Source: Isoetes taiwanensis (taxonomy: Eukaryota > Streptophyta > Lycopodiopsida > Isoetales > Isoetaceae). Taken from it: DNA of 64,000 nt. Below are positions 45,967 to 58,261 of this stretch, piece after piece (position 1 is the first letter of the stretch; each line of letters opens with the position of its first letter). The stretch covers positions 5,437,310 to 5,501,309 of the forward strand of contig JAJEKV010000025.1 in NCBI GenBank assembly GCA_021234155.1, given 5' to 3'. The position numbers and the translations under genes were made by a program. The notes beneath the pieces were generated by a model. The model was not told where the DNA came from, ran no database searches, and saw only the letters and a list, made by a program, of their open reading frames with translations.

Positions 45967-48062
45967 TTGCCATTTCTCCACCCTTTTATATGGTCTTTCA
46001 TTGTATCGAACTGCCCAACAATACTTTCACACATATCCAAAAGACGCATCATAGAACTTACAGAAGGTGCAGATTCTGGCATTGGCTAATTGGACCTCAT
46101 AACAATAATTGTTGTTATTGTTACTGCTGCACACAAGGTCGCCTGCGCATAATGAATTTTGCAATGCTAAATTTGAATAATAAAATGGATATCCTAAAGC
46201 AGGCCAATGACATCTTTGTATTTGGATTTTGACCTTGCTAAGTCACAACAAAAACACCAAGATTTACAAAAGGCATTGGCCTGCTCTATCAGATTCGCCT
46301 CAACTCTTATGTAATTATCTATACAAGAAGTTTATCGCGGCGGCCTTGGGTATTGCTTAATAAGGAATGTGTGATGATTCGAGTTGAATGAATTGAATGT
46401 AGAGGGTATGAACTTGTGTCATTGCATTGAGTTCTCTGCTCCTAAGGTAGATGTATGTTATAAGTTATCTCAATGCATAACAATCTAAGGAACAATTCAA
46501 CAAATCTATATGCAATGTTCTAAAGGGAAAGACTATTTATACAATGTCGGTTTAAACTAGAGTATTTTTTGAACTCAAGTATGCACTAGTAGATTGCATA
46601 GTTAGAAACTTGAAAGAAAGAGGTCGGTTCTTTGATTGTCGAGAATGGAAGCACCATTGCATTGGCTCTGGCCCCTCTCCTAAATGGGCCACCAACATTA
46701 GGTAGCAAGATAACACACAATATAAAAGAGGGCAATTAAACAAACGACAATTACACAACAACAACATGGAGAGAGAGGTGTGCAAAAGCATAGAGTCTAT
46801 GGTGAATGTTTTTGAGATTTATTGACCAACCATCTTCAAAGGTAATTTGAAAAGAAATTAATTCCTACATAAAAGCCATGTAATTCCCAAAGTTATGTTT
46901 AAATAAATGCTTTAGGTAGATGACATGGCAGGAAACAATTGGGTGGGCCAATTTCTTCAAGAGCCTACGTGACGGTTCAGGTCCGAGGGAGCTTAATCTG
47001 ATCAAGTTCAAGGCTTAGGTTTTGGAAGACCCACAAATAGCGCCGATCTGGCGATTTTGGCCCAATGGCTTCCTCTGGAGAATTTAGTAGAAAAATCAAG
47101 TAGCGATCGAGCTAGATGAATAAGCTGCTATGGCCACAAATGTGAAGCCAGAAATTCTCTCATTTTTTTTGTTGAACAGGAGGCAGGGACCTATGGCAAT
47201 AGCAAGAGGCAGGGAGCTATGGCAAGAGGCAGGTTGCTCAATGTGACCTCATCATGGATCTTGATGCTGGCAGAATTTGAAGATTGTGCATTGCCTCTGG
47301 CACCAAAATCTACTGAAATATCATTTGATCTATGCATTAAGCTGAAGCCAGGACCTTGATCTGCGTGATTTCCTTGCCGAAACGATCTGTTGGAACCAAA
47401 TCCAGAAATGAATTGCCCATTTTTTGGGCACCTCTTTGGAGTGCGTGGCGATCAGTGATTTTTTTATTTTATTTTTTTTTTCAAACATGCTATTTTTTGC
47501 CCTCCGAAACACGGAATATCCTAAAAATTAGATGTGTTGCTATTAAAGTTAAAAGGCATCTTGCCTATAAGAATTACATGAGTTAGAAAATAACATATTG
47601 TACTTGTCTCTATGTTAGTTTATACAATTATTTTTTCACTCTTTACACATCTTAACCAATTGCAACTCAAACTAGCCGTATTTATTTTGTTTATTTGCCC
47701 CTAAGTTTTCCAAGAGGATGTGTGTAATCATTTCACATTTTTTTGAAAGTGTTGAATAAGTTGCAACTTTTCTTTTATACTAATTTTTTCATAGACAAAT
47801 AAAGAAACTTACTTCTGATTTTTAGATAGATAGATGATTAGCTTATGGAGCACTATCCCAACCACTGTACAAAGCTAAAGTGGGTCTCTCCCCTACCAAC
47901 TTTACAATGATACATGGCCACTTGCACAACCTGACCTTTGGTATGGCGGTGACCTTTTGGTATGGCAGTTAGGATCCACAGAGAGCCCAAGCATTGTTAA
48001 CTTTTGGTTTTGCATTATTGTTGGACAAAGAATTCTATTGATACAAGTAGATATTATATGAA
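45967..48062. other. AT-rich spacer
   Basis: 2.1 kb without a supported gene. Frames are under 81 codons, with no recognisable domain or RNA gene. The only repetition noted is AGGCAGGGAGCTATGGCAA near 47180-47230. Confidence 0.4.
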
Positions 48063-48092
48063 CTAGTAACGGGTGCCCGGCGTTGCCGGGCA
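48063..48092 (-). mobile_element. Helitron 3' terminus
   Basis: On the minus strand the order is TGCCCGGC-AAC-GCCGGGCA (perfect 8-bp hairpin, 48092-48074), then CCCGTTA, then CTAG (48066-48063), followed by host T. A GC-rich hairpin shortly before CTRR and insertion against T define Helitron 3' ends. The element body should lie to the right on the plus strand. Its 5' TC end was not located. A degenerate relative of this end lies near 48370-48400. Confidence 0.72.
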
Positions 48093-48510
48093 TAAATACG
48101 GTTCTATTCTCGACATATGAAATCGTAAGTATATGTGCATTAGTTGGGCATCGTTACTAAGGAGTTGCTATGTGCATTACGTATTATCGTTAGTTTGATG
48201 CATAAACTTTTCTCATTTTCTTTTTGATATGGGGCAAGACTAATGGGTTTGTAAGAATTAAGTTGTTCCTACTGAAGTACTTGACGTTCCACCACACATT
48301 TAAAAGATTGATTGTATAACTGAAACGATGGAAAGAAAATCTCATGGTAATGTTTATTTTGGTTGTTGAGCGTGGATTTGCTGGGCATAAATAGGGTTCT
48401 ATTGTAGAGACAGAAAGTAGTTAAATATATGTGCATTACTTACGCATCCTTAGCAAGGGGTTATCCAATGCGTTGCGCGTTGTGTTATCATGTTGATTTG
48501 ATGCTTACAA
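48093..48510 (-). repeat. Duplicated sub-terminal Helitron sequence
   Basis: GGGCATAAATACGGTTCTATT with ATATGTGCATTAGTTGGGCATC (48088-48155) recurs about 300 bp on as GGGCATAAATAGGGTTCTATT with ATATGTGCATTACTTACGCATC (48385-48455). It looks like two tandem or nested copies of the same 3' region, the second with a decayed hairpin. Confidence 0.6.
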
Positions 48511-51500
48511 TGTGAACTATTTGTTTGTATGGTAGTTTTTTGTAGTGGTATAATTTACAAATTTTTTTTTTCTTGTTTGGGTGGGGATTAGAAGTTGGTT
48601 TTAAAGCTGAAACATTTGTGAGAGCTGAACTTGATTCCTTATGTTTGTCTTGTTGCATTTCAGATAATTAGTTGGATTTGCAATTTTTGTGTTCAACATA
48701 GTCATGAGCGAGAGGCCAACGTTAAAATTTAAATAATGACACGTGTTCATGTATTTGCAATGCCTTTGTTTTACTTAAATTTATAGTTACCGTAACAAAC
48801 TTCATAATGGCAAGAAATAAATAGCCAATCCAATAGCAAAATGCCCGTATCTGGGGATTATTTAGAGGACTAGATGAAGACCATTTCTTGGGCATTTAAA
48901 GCCATATAAAACAAACCAATATTTTGTACCTCTATGCAGACGTCTATTGGTTTTGTGATGCCACTACAGTTGCCTATGCCATCTAACCTGGCAATGCAAC
49001 TCATTGTCTATCATCTTCCATTATTTTGCTGCACCTACATCTTTCAAATAAGAACCACAGTGACTCATGGGGTCCCAATACTCTATGCAAGCCAACCTTG
49101 AGAACTGCTGCAAGAAATTTTCTTGTAAACTGCCTCTACAACAATGCAGTACCAGGACAGTTGATCCTTTGTAATGATTATAGTTGCTGCAGTTAGCTGA
49201 TCCTTCACAATAAATTTAGTTCTAGTCATTCTATCCACAATGCAAATGCTTGGAAGTACAAACTGGTAAACATATGAGGCAATTGTGAGTAGAAAAGGCT
49301 TCAAATGAATATCTGGCCCCAACTGTTAAAGCTGTAAGCTATCTCCAGTAATATTCTAAGAAACATAACTGTGCACCTTCATGCAAGAGGAAATAGGGAA
49401 ACCATCATAAGAAGAAGGAAAGACAATACAACCACAACCCTTTGCCAAATGATGTGAGCTCTCAGCCAAATGCTCCCCCAATTTATGAGAAGAGAGCCAT
49501 GTGAATGTCATGAAATTTAGATTATCAGAGACAACACAACCTTGGCACCATGGACTCCTTCCTTTAACCTATCATGTTCGAACAAAAGGCTGATTTACAA
49601 TGGTTCTCGAAAACATCGTACCTATATATGATATGGTTCTAATACCTGAGCAAGGGGTTCCCATGTGCTAGAAAATGACATGCCCGGCTCACCAAGTGCA
49701 AACTCGAGGTTCTTGTTTTAGAAATAGCTTCCTTTTTACAGGAGTCTCCAATTTGCAGATTGTGGAGAATTGCAGAACAAACTATGCTCTAGAAGCCTAT
49801 ATGCTCTAGAAGCTTATAAGAGAACATCTTGGTATAATACCAATGTCTTGGAGGACTTTGCAGCCTCTAAGGTCGCTCAAAGTATTCTCCCTTGCTCCCT
49901 CTGCTCAAATTGCTACCTTCTTGTCTTTTCTTAAAGAATGCTGCTAGCTATTATGGATTGACCAGAGCCTCCTCTTCAGCCTCATTGCCAACGAAAAATG
50001 TTAAACCTGCACCGAGGATAGAGAGATTAAATGAAGAATGCAACATCAGAGCTTAAGTTCATTTTCTGACTTTAAATAGCTATGTGCGAGAAGACCTACA
50101 ATGGAAGCCTACCAACCATTTCTGCCCATCCACGTCAAATATCAACAATTCACAACTGTTATTGCCCAAAATCCAAAGTAAACTTGGAGACCTGGCTTTC
50201 TTCGAATAAAACCTCTGCTGCATGAAAATGCAAATTGAATGAGGTAAAGAATTTGCAACCATTCTGTGCATGCTTTAGGGTTTTCCAGGGCATACCATCA
50301 TTCCTACTGCAAGCTCATATTATCCACTGAGGATGCCCATGAATGCATAACATTTATTGATACATTGCCTGTTATAAGATGATGTAAATGGCATGCTTGA
50401 GAAATGTAAATGAAATTTAAACCATGAACCTACCTTAGGCTCTTGTCTCTGTTTTACTTGCAGCAGAATTGAATATGCAAGATAGATCCAATACAAAACA
50501 ATGATGATCTTTTCATTTCCATTGATGGAAGAAAAAAAGATGATCAACTTTTGGTCTGCAAAAGACAAAGCCAATGCTGGAGCTTCAAAAGAATTAGGGG
50601 TCCATAGCCATAATCAAACTATCCAAATACAGGCCCTCTACTGGTATCAGAGGGTTAAAGACTAAGTACCGGCTTTAAAGATGGTTGTCTGCTTGCAATC
50701 CCAACATGGCAAAGATGTCGTTTCAGGATTGCTATTGTGATTAGGCACAAAGAGCATGTGGCAGAATGGATATGCAAAGAAAAGTTGTTGGATCAAATAA
50801 TCTAAAAACTGCTTACAAATTAGAATTCAATGCTAATGATTTCTAATATATTCTATTCTAAAAGCTGCTTACAAATTAGAATCCAATGCTACCTTGGGGA
50901 AATTAAGCAAGTTGTTGATTCTTTTAGTCACTCCCTGCAAGACAAAAGCATCAAGTGCCATCTACACTGTTAGTAAAGCTTTGGCCAACTCAAAAGATCA
51001 CTAAGAAAACAGACATGAATAGACTTATGCTTACAAATTAGGATAAAAGTAAATGACATCTATGCCTAGCACACAGTATAATTTTCAATTCACTTCTATG
51101 TTTCCACCAAATATTCCTTCCTATTATTATACTTAAACCACACAACACCAAGCACAATTTAATGATAAGAAGCAAATAAATCCAACCCTTTATATCACCC
51201 ATTGGCACTCCAGCAAGCAAATAAGGCCATCTCTTTACGCCACTCATTGGCTTTGGACATCAATTGTTCTGCACACATATCCATGTTGCTGTAACTTGCA
51301 GTAGCTTACTGGCCCAGACCAAATGCTTTTCAGAGTGCATGCCAATGCAAATAGGCAGAGAAAAAGAAGGTACATTTGATAACCTGTAATCTTTCTTAGT
51401 ATTCTATTAGAGATCCTTCATTCTAGCTATGAAGAGAAGGTACAACCTATTCTTGACATAAGAAATATGCAGCCAACATATTTAATGGAGCTTGTTCTTG

Positions 51501-51699
51501 GCAGGTGTAATGCGCAATCACCACATATAACATTTCTTAGATCTGCCTGATATACCATTCAAGGAGAAAATGCAGCAAGTGCAAGTAAAGATAGCAGATA
51601 GTAGCAATTATCGATGAGGCCTTTGGAATCTAGTCCATATACATACGTACAGATAAAGTAAGCTGAGAGAGCCAAGTAGTTAGTGCATGGAGATTGAAA
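48511..51699. other. Spacer, no supported gene
   Basis: 3.2 kb. Part may be Helitron body. Frames are all under 85 codons, and none joins to a neighbour with sensible splice signals. A 53-bp tandem duplication around CTGCTTACAAATTAGAATTC lies at 50810-50890, and a short one around TATGCTCTAGAAGC at 49780-49815. Confidence 0.4.
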
Positions 51700-53365
51700 A
51701 TGAAATGCAAAGTACTCAAAAGAAAAAAGAGAAAAAAGCCAAGCATTTTTACAATCCTGAGAATGATAAAGAGAGATGGAAAAATGTCAAAATACCTTGA
51801 TGATAGCATGTAATTTCACTCCAGAAATCCACAAAACTCTATACAATAGAGCAAAAACTCCTCTTTGTTGGATTACCTGCAATAGCTATAGATGAATCAA
51901 ACATAGCAAGAAAGCCAAAGAACTCCTTAACTGGATGAATAACAGACAGCAAAGAAACCCTAGCTCATCCCTAATTTCAAATAAACGTACCTCAAATCCA
52001 TTTGACGCAGATACCGAAAGATATTCTTAGTTCTATATATAACTGCAAGAAATCACCCTGTTGCAAAGCACCATTTCAAATGAAATTGCAAATTAAGGAT
52101 AGCATATACAAATACAAATCAACATAGCAGCAAAACATGGAAGGAAAGGAAAACCAAGATCGCTCTTCCACTTACCCTGAAAATATACTGAACTAAACAA
52201 TAGAGCACCATAGAATTGAAGAGAAAAGAAGAAAACCTGACTGAAGAGCCTGCATGACCCCAAATGGTGCATGTGCCTTGGGATCAAGCAGAAAAGATAG
52301 ATAAAAGAAATCAAATTTCAACCTACCCTAGTTGAAGATCAAGATGCTCTGCCTCTAGAAGACGGTAAGAAGGGCGGGACTAAAACAAAACTGTGGCCTC
52401 CTATCCTAATAGAACTTGAGTAATACATAGACACCATATTAAAAACGCAGAGATGCATAGACAGACAAAATAGATTTTCCCTTGAATATTTGGAGCGCAA
52501 ACCTGTTCTAACCTCAAAAAACCGAAGTAGAAGACATGAGAATCCAAGAGCAATACTTACAATAAGGATATAATACATCTATTTTAAGCATAGCCTCCAA
52601 GATGTAGCGAGGCGTCCATCCTCAAATTATAGATATTCTCCATGCAATGCAGTAGCGCTGCACAAACACCAAAGCGGTGCGCTCAATGTTGCAGAGGGCA
52701 ACCAATAAGCAAATCCATAGAATCACCTCAGCACATCCGGCGAATGCAGCTGGTGGCCATGGCAGTGACATTTCTCTACCATCTCCATTCAAATGAAATC
52801 CGGCATCTCCAACATCCATTTGCCTAACAACAATGTGTGTCGATGCAGTGGACGTACCAAGCGTATTCGATAACATGCAAACAGGTCAAAGTAGTGAGAA
52901 ACCCTCTCATAATCATACAACGAAAAATATTTTAATTTTTAGATAACCGGAAAAAGATTTCAGCATCAAAAAATCCCATAACCTTAGAAAAGTAGTCTGA
53001 AAAAAAAATCTAAAGAATTTTCGGAACCCCGGAAAAACCAAATTTAAACAATAGGATATGTTATTGTCAAAGTATAGAATGAAGTATATGCATTTTTATA
53101 TAAGGGATATAAACTAGACATATTCTTTGCGCCAAGAGAGTGTAATTCTAGAAAGGCATTTACAATGACAAAAGGAAATGTGTTGTTGAATCGAGTTGAA
53201 TAAAGAAAGCTTGAACAATATCAACTTTGAAAATGAATGTAATCCCTTTGCACCAAAAAGACATCCAATATTTTAAGCTGCTTGAAGAGTACTGCACTAC
53301 TCACAACTTGCAATACTACCATCAAGTGTTCAACATTTTTTGAACTCGAAGTAATATGGAAAGGG
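51700..53365. repeat. Segmental tandem duplication, unit 1
   Basis: It shares long collinear blocks with 53510-55240. Examples are GAATGATAAAGAGAGATGGA at 51761 and 53574, the block starting CAATAGCTATAGATGAATCA near 51881 and 53692, CTTGAATATTTGGAGCGCAA, and ACAATGTGTGTCGACGCA/GATGCA. The offset grows from about 1813 to about 1875 bp. It contains no convincing gene. Its composition is like UTR or intron. Confidence 0.85.
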
Positions 53366-53509
53366 AGTTATGAAATGAAATGAAATGAAATTCAAATTGA
53401 TCACGCCCACTTAGGACCTTGAAGGCCATGGAGCGAATACATACAAAATAAATTTTGTTCAAATTTTTAAAACTAGAGAGCGATGTGCTTCTATAGTTTT
53501 CAAATAAAA

Positions 53510-55240
53510 ACCAAATGTCAAAGGGTCCCTCAAAAACAAAAAGAAAAAAATCAACCTCATTTTTACAAAACCCGAATGATAAAGAGAGATGGAAAAAAAA
53601 GTCAAAATACCTTGGTTTAGCATGTAATTTCATGTTCAATCCACAAACCTATACAAAAATCTCAAAAAATCTTCCCTTGTTGGATTACTTCGCAATAGCT
53701 ATAGATGAATCAAACATAGCAAGAAAGCCAAAGAACTCCTTAATTGGATGAATATCCGACAAAGAAAAGAAACCCTAGTTTTCCCTAATTTCAAATAAAC
53801 CAATAAATCCATTTATATCTGAAATGTATTTAAAGATATTCTTACCCTTCTATATATAAGCCGCAAGAAATCACCCTGGTGCAAAATCACCATTTAAATG
53901 AAATTGCAAATTAATGATAGGGATATCCCCCACAAATCAACATAGCAAACAAAACATGGATGGTACCAAAACCAAGATGTTTTCCATTGAGATAGAAAAT
54001 AACTTGGACAAACAATAGAGCACCATAGAATTGAAGATCCTCATAACAAAAAATGTAAGGTCTGATATAAGGCCTCATGACTTCACCCCAAATGGTGCAT
54101 GTGCCTTGGGATCAGCCAGAAAAGATATGGGAAAAGAAATTTAATTTCCAACTACCCTAGTTGAAGAAAAGATTTAATCTGTTTTCTAGAGACCACTTCA
54201 TTAAGAAGGGATGCCGGGCCCCTAAAACAAAACCATACAGGCCTCCTATCCTAATAGAATGTCTTAAACAATACATTTGAGACACCATATCCAAAGAGAC
54301 GAGATGGCATCTAGATAACATGCATAAAATAGATTTTCCCCTTGAATATTTGGAGCGCAAACATTCTTTCCAACCTTGTACCCAAGTGAAAACATGAGAA
54401 TCCAATATTTATAACTTACAACTATCTCCATATAATTTTCTATTTTAAACATAGCCTCCAAGATGTTCCCACAATCCTCAAATTATAGATATTCTTCATG
54501 TGTCTTAGTTCAAAGTGGCCAGGCTATCTACACCAAACCTTCATGTGTCTTATATTGCATGGACAAACCAATTGGGAAATCCATAGAATCACCTCAAGGT
54601 TGGTCAATATGTGGCCATGGCATATTCTATTTTCTACCATCTCCATTCAAATGAAATCGGCCAAGATTGGTTTGTCCATTTGCCTAACAACAATGTGTGT
54701 CGACGCAAAGGGACCGGCCCATTTGCACGCGAGCTTTGTTAACATGCAATTCGAGGCCTAAGTAACACGTGAGAAACCCTCTCATAATCATATAACTTCT
54801 ATTTTGATTTTTATTATGCATTTGGGAAAGATTTTAATCAAAAATGCCAAAACCTTGAAAAAAAACAAAAAAAAAACTAAAAAAAAATTTCTAATCCCAA
54901 AAAACCAAATTTAAACAATTGAATATGTTATTGTATAAGTATATAGAAAAGGCATGCCTATGCATTTTTAAGTATGGAAAAGGGATATCCAAACTTGGAA
55001 GATATTCTTTAAGATGAGAGCCCAACGTGGGCATTTACAATGACAAAACCCCCTCTGTGTTGTTGAATCGAGTTGAATAAAAAGAAAACAAAAAATATCA
55101 AAATAACCGTTATTGAAAATGAATGTAATGACCAAGGATGCACCACAAAGAACATCCAATATTTTAAACCTTGGTCATGTGCTCACAACTTAAAAACCCA
55201 TCAAGGAATCAAAAGGAAAAAGTAATATGGAAAGGGACCC
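53510..55240. repeat. Segmental tandem duplication, unit 2
   Basis: Second copy of the 1.8-kb unit. Between identical blocks it carries many short replaced or inserted stretches. The two copies therefore diverged by small patchy changes rather than single substitutions alone. Confidence 0.85.
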
Positions 55241-55259
55241 TTTGCAAACAAAAACTAAG

Positions 55260-55960
55260 GAGGGTCGAACCCTTGGGAGGTTGGTCAATATGTATGGCAT
55301 ATTCTATTTTATGCCATTGGATGTCTTGATCTCAAACCAAGATTGGTTTGTGGAGTTATAACATGAAACATAACATCCAAACATCCCATTTTCTATGAGC
55401 TTTTGTTAGGATGCAACATACCTAAACAAATGGTGTTATTGAAAGAGTTTCTTTATGCATTTGGGAGGGGTTAATATAAGTGCAAACCCTTGTACAAAAA
55501 CAAAACAAAGACTAAAACAAAGGAAGTAATCCCAAATACTCAAGTAATGTATTGAATATGAACACTTATATAAGTACATAGAAAAGGCATGCCTAAAGGC
55601 ATGTCCAAGTATGGAAAAGGCATGTCCAAACTTGGAAGAGCTAAATTTAGATGAGAGCCCAACGTGGCATCTCAACAAACAAAAAATCCTTATGGTATTG
55701 AGAATAAAAGGATGAACAAAAACATACAATATGTAAAATCCAGACAAAGTCCAAAGATAATGAAATCTTATACACAAAAATGCAATGCTTTGATTAAATG
55801 CAAACATGAATTTTGTCCCAATGGCTTTTTGCAACCTTGGTCATGTGCTTGTTTCCCTTTTGAAAATGAAATCAAAAAGAAAAATCGTTGGAAAGTCCTT
55901 CAAAATACAAAAAATAAGTAGAAGAAGAGTTAATGGAAAATGAAACCAAGTAAAATCTTC
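55260..55960. repeat. Partial third copy of the 1.8-kb unit
   Basis: GGTTGGTCAATATGT..GGCATATTCTATTTT (55280) matches 54598. AAGTACATAGAAAAGGCATG..GAGAGCCCAACGTGGCAT (55577-55665) matches 54938-55030. Internal order is partly rearranged and a GGCATG-based phrase is locally repeated. Confidence 0.65.
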
Positions 55961-56020
55961 ATATTTGGGCCATGGCCATGGAGAAATGGGGCGAATGTAA
56001 AATCTTCATATTTGGCCGTA

Positions 56021-56707
56021 CTAAAATATATCTGCTATCATATTATCTGTAGGACAATACTGTAATACAATTGTCTTTTTCTTGACTTCCAATTCAATGT
56101 AGTGATAATGAATCTCAATATGCTTAGATTCAGAATGGAAAACCTCATCCTTAATCAATGAAATAGCACTTTGATTATCACAATATAAAACTGTTGGGCT
56201 GATCAAAACCTGTTGAAAAGATTGAAGTAGACATCGTAACCATATCAACTCTCTACGTGCCATACTAGCTGCAACATATTCTGCTTCAGTAGTAGACACC
56301 GCAACACAATGTTGTTTCTTACTGTACCAAGTTATCAAAGAATGATCTATAAAGAAACATGCACCACTTGTGGAACGAAAGGTGTCGGGGCAACCTCCCC
56401 AATCAGCATCAGTATAACCAACCAACTTTGAACCATCAGAACCTATATCTTGACGAGCATATGTCAAAGCATAATTTATAGTGCCTTTAAGATAGCGAAG
56501 AACTCGTTTAGCTGCATTCCAATGCTGACGCCCTGGATTAGACATAAATTGTCCCAATGTGTTAACAACATAACTTATATCTGGTCTCGTAGCATGTGCT
56601 AAGTACATTAGAGCACCAACAAGACTTGCATATGGATAGTTAGCCATATCAAGACGCTCGGCTTCTGTTTGAGCACACAACTCAGAAATATATTTTGGTT
56701 GACTCAA
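56021..56707 (-). pseudogene. copia RNase H and connection domain
   Basis: The longest open frame in the window (228 codons). It starts near SQPKYISELC, then ATRPDISYVVNTLGQF and NAAKRVLRYLKGT of the connection. The RNase H catalytic residues follow: Asp in YTDADWGGC, Glu in STTEAEYVAA and Asp in LYCDNQSAIS. It ends HIEIHYHYIELEV and NMIADIF, short of the usual C-terminal end by a few residues. It degrades the RNA strand during reverse transcription in intact elements. Confidence 0.9.
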
Positions 56708-56745
56708 TCTTATGTAACCTTCTTAACACTCTATTTGAAGTCCAA

Positions 56746-56750
56746 GACAA
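56746..56750. repeat. TRIM target site duplication, left (GACAA)
   Basis: GACAA directly before the left LTR. The same five bases lie directly after the right LTR (57205-57209). Confidence 0.9.
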
Positions 56751-57204
56751 TGTAACGTTCCTAACCGACATGCCCTTAGCCAACTGGGCAAAACCGTCTA
56801 GACATTTATGAGTAGTCGCTTCTACCCATTTATGCCGGTGTCTCGGGAACGCCCCATAGGCACATTCAAGGTTTGAATACTCGAGCGGTCTACCATGGGC
56901 CCGTTACAGTCTCTCCCACTAGAACTATGCTCGTCCTCGAGCATCCAAGGCTATACCATGTCACAATGATTACCAAGTCTTTGCAAATTACCCATGCATT
57001 TAGGCACCCGTGGAGACTCGAACTCAAGACCTGCTCTGATACCAACTGTAACGTTCCTAACCGACATGCCCTTAACCAACTGGGCAAAACCGTCTAGACA
57101 TTTATGAGTAGTCGCTTCTACCCATTTATGCCGGTGTCTCGGGAACGCCCCACAGGCACATTCAAGGTTTGAATACTCGAGCGGTCTACCATGGGCCCGT
57201 TACA
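56751..57204 (-). mobile_element. TRIM (miniature LTR retrotransposon), 454 bp, complete
   Basis: Two direct 158-bp LTRs (56751-56908 and 57047-57204) start TGTAACG and end CGTTACA. They differ at only two positions by eye. The 138-bp interior carries, in minus-strand order, a primer-binding site TGGTATCAGAGC (57044-57033, two bases after the LTR) and a polypurine tract GTGGGAGAGAC next to the other LTR. Five-base target duplications GACAA flank it. There is no coding capacity, as expected of a TRIM, which relies on proteins from other elements. It interrupts the copia pol gene, so it is younger. The LTR has a B-box-like GGTTTGAATACTC on the plus strand, of uncertain meaning. Confidence 0.95.
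57033..57044 (-). promoter_or_regulatory. TRIM primer-binding site
   Basis: TGGTATCAGAGC on the minus strand, complementary to the 3' end of initiator methionine tRNA and two bases from the LTR end. Confidence 0.92.
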
Positions 57205-57747
57205 GACAAGATTTGATAGAACTAAGATCAACCATATCAAACGCAGCTCCAAGATTGGCCTTGCACTTATTAAGAAACGGAAGATCATTCGATACTAAAA
57301 TAGTATCATCAATATAAAGTGCAATGAAAGTGAAGACAACACCAACCTTTTTATAATAAAGATTTGCAACAGCAGTAGTGGGTAAGTAACCATCAGAAAT
57401 AAGAAATACATGCATCTTCTTATGCCAAGCACGTAATGCTTGTTTTAAACCATACAGAGCTTTCCTTAATTTGCAAACCAAATTCGCTTGACCTGTAACC
57501 TTATAACCATCAGGTTGTGCCATATAAATATCTTCTGTAAGATCTCCATTTAGAAATGCTGTTTTAACATCCATTTGATGAATATAGAGATTTTTAGAAA
57601 TGCTGTTTTAACATCAATTTGATGAATATAGAGATTATGATTAACTGCAAATGCTAACAAAGCACGCACAGTTGCAATACGCACTACAGGCGAGAATGTT
57701 TCATGATAATCAACTCCAGCAATTTGAGAAAACCCTTTTGCAACCAA
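57200..57747 (-). pseudogene. copia reverse transcriptase fragment
   Basis: It reads [66 protein letters not shown] and LYIDDTILVSND, the last being the YxDD catalytic box. A 43-bp tandem duplication at 57550-57637 repeats the [11 protein letters not shown] coding stretch and shifts the frame. The fragment ends at the TRIM target site. Upstream, at 57764-57958, another frame holds DALNSDEREHWQQAMNAEY and SKGTWDLVPLP, the region that precedes reverse transcriptase. Confidence 0.9.
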
Positions 57748-58261
57748 CCTTGCTTTAAATCCGTCAAAAGTACTTAGTTTTGACTCGAAAAACCCACTTA
57801 CATTTTATAGCTTTACGACCAGAAGGAAGAGGTACTAAATCCCAAGTGCCTTTACTTATCAAAGAATGATATTCAGCATTCATTGCTTGTTGCCAATGTT
57901 CACGTTCATCAGAATTTAGAGCATCATGAATAGTAACAAAGCTCAAGAATGCATACAAAAAGTATAATAATCACGCAAAGTAACTGGAGGACGTCGTCTA
58001 GTAATACGAGTGTCATGAAATTCTTGTTGAGACATAACTCTAGAGGATTGTGCAGAAGTATCTTCAGGTAATATAATATGATGATCATCTAGTGAAATAA
58101 TATTCTCATGTAACTGATCAGATAAATCCGAGATATCATTTAAAGTAGAAGGTTGATGTGACGGTACTTTCTCAATATCACTCTCATTGAAAATATTTGT
58201 ACAAAATACTCACGAAAATTTGATAGAACATCATGATCATTAGATTGAGAAGAAGATTGGA

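Noticed and set aside
52339-52876. Minus-strand frames of about 80 codons in the duplicated unit
   Set aside because: The second copy of the unit (near 54.16-54.46 kb) does not keep the same frames, so there is no sign of coding constraint.
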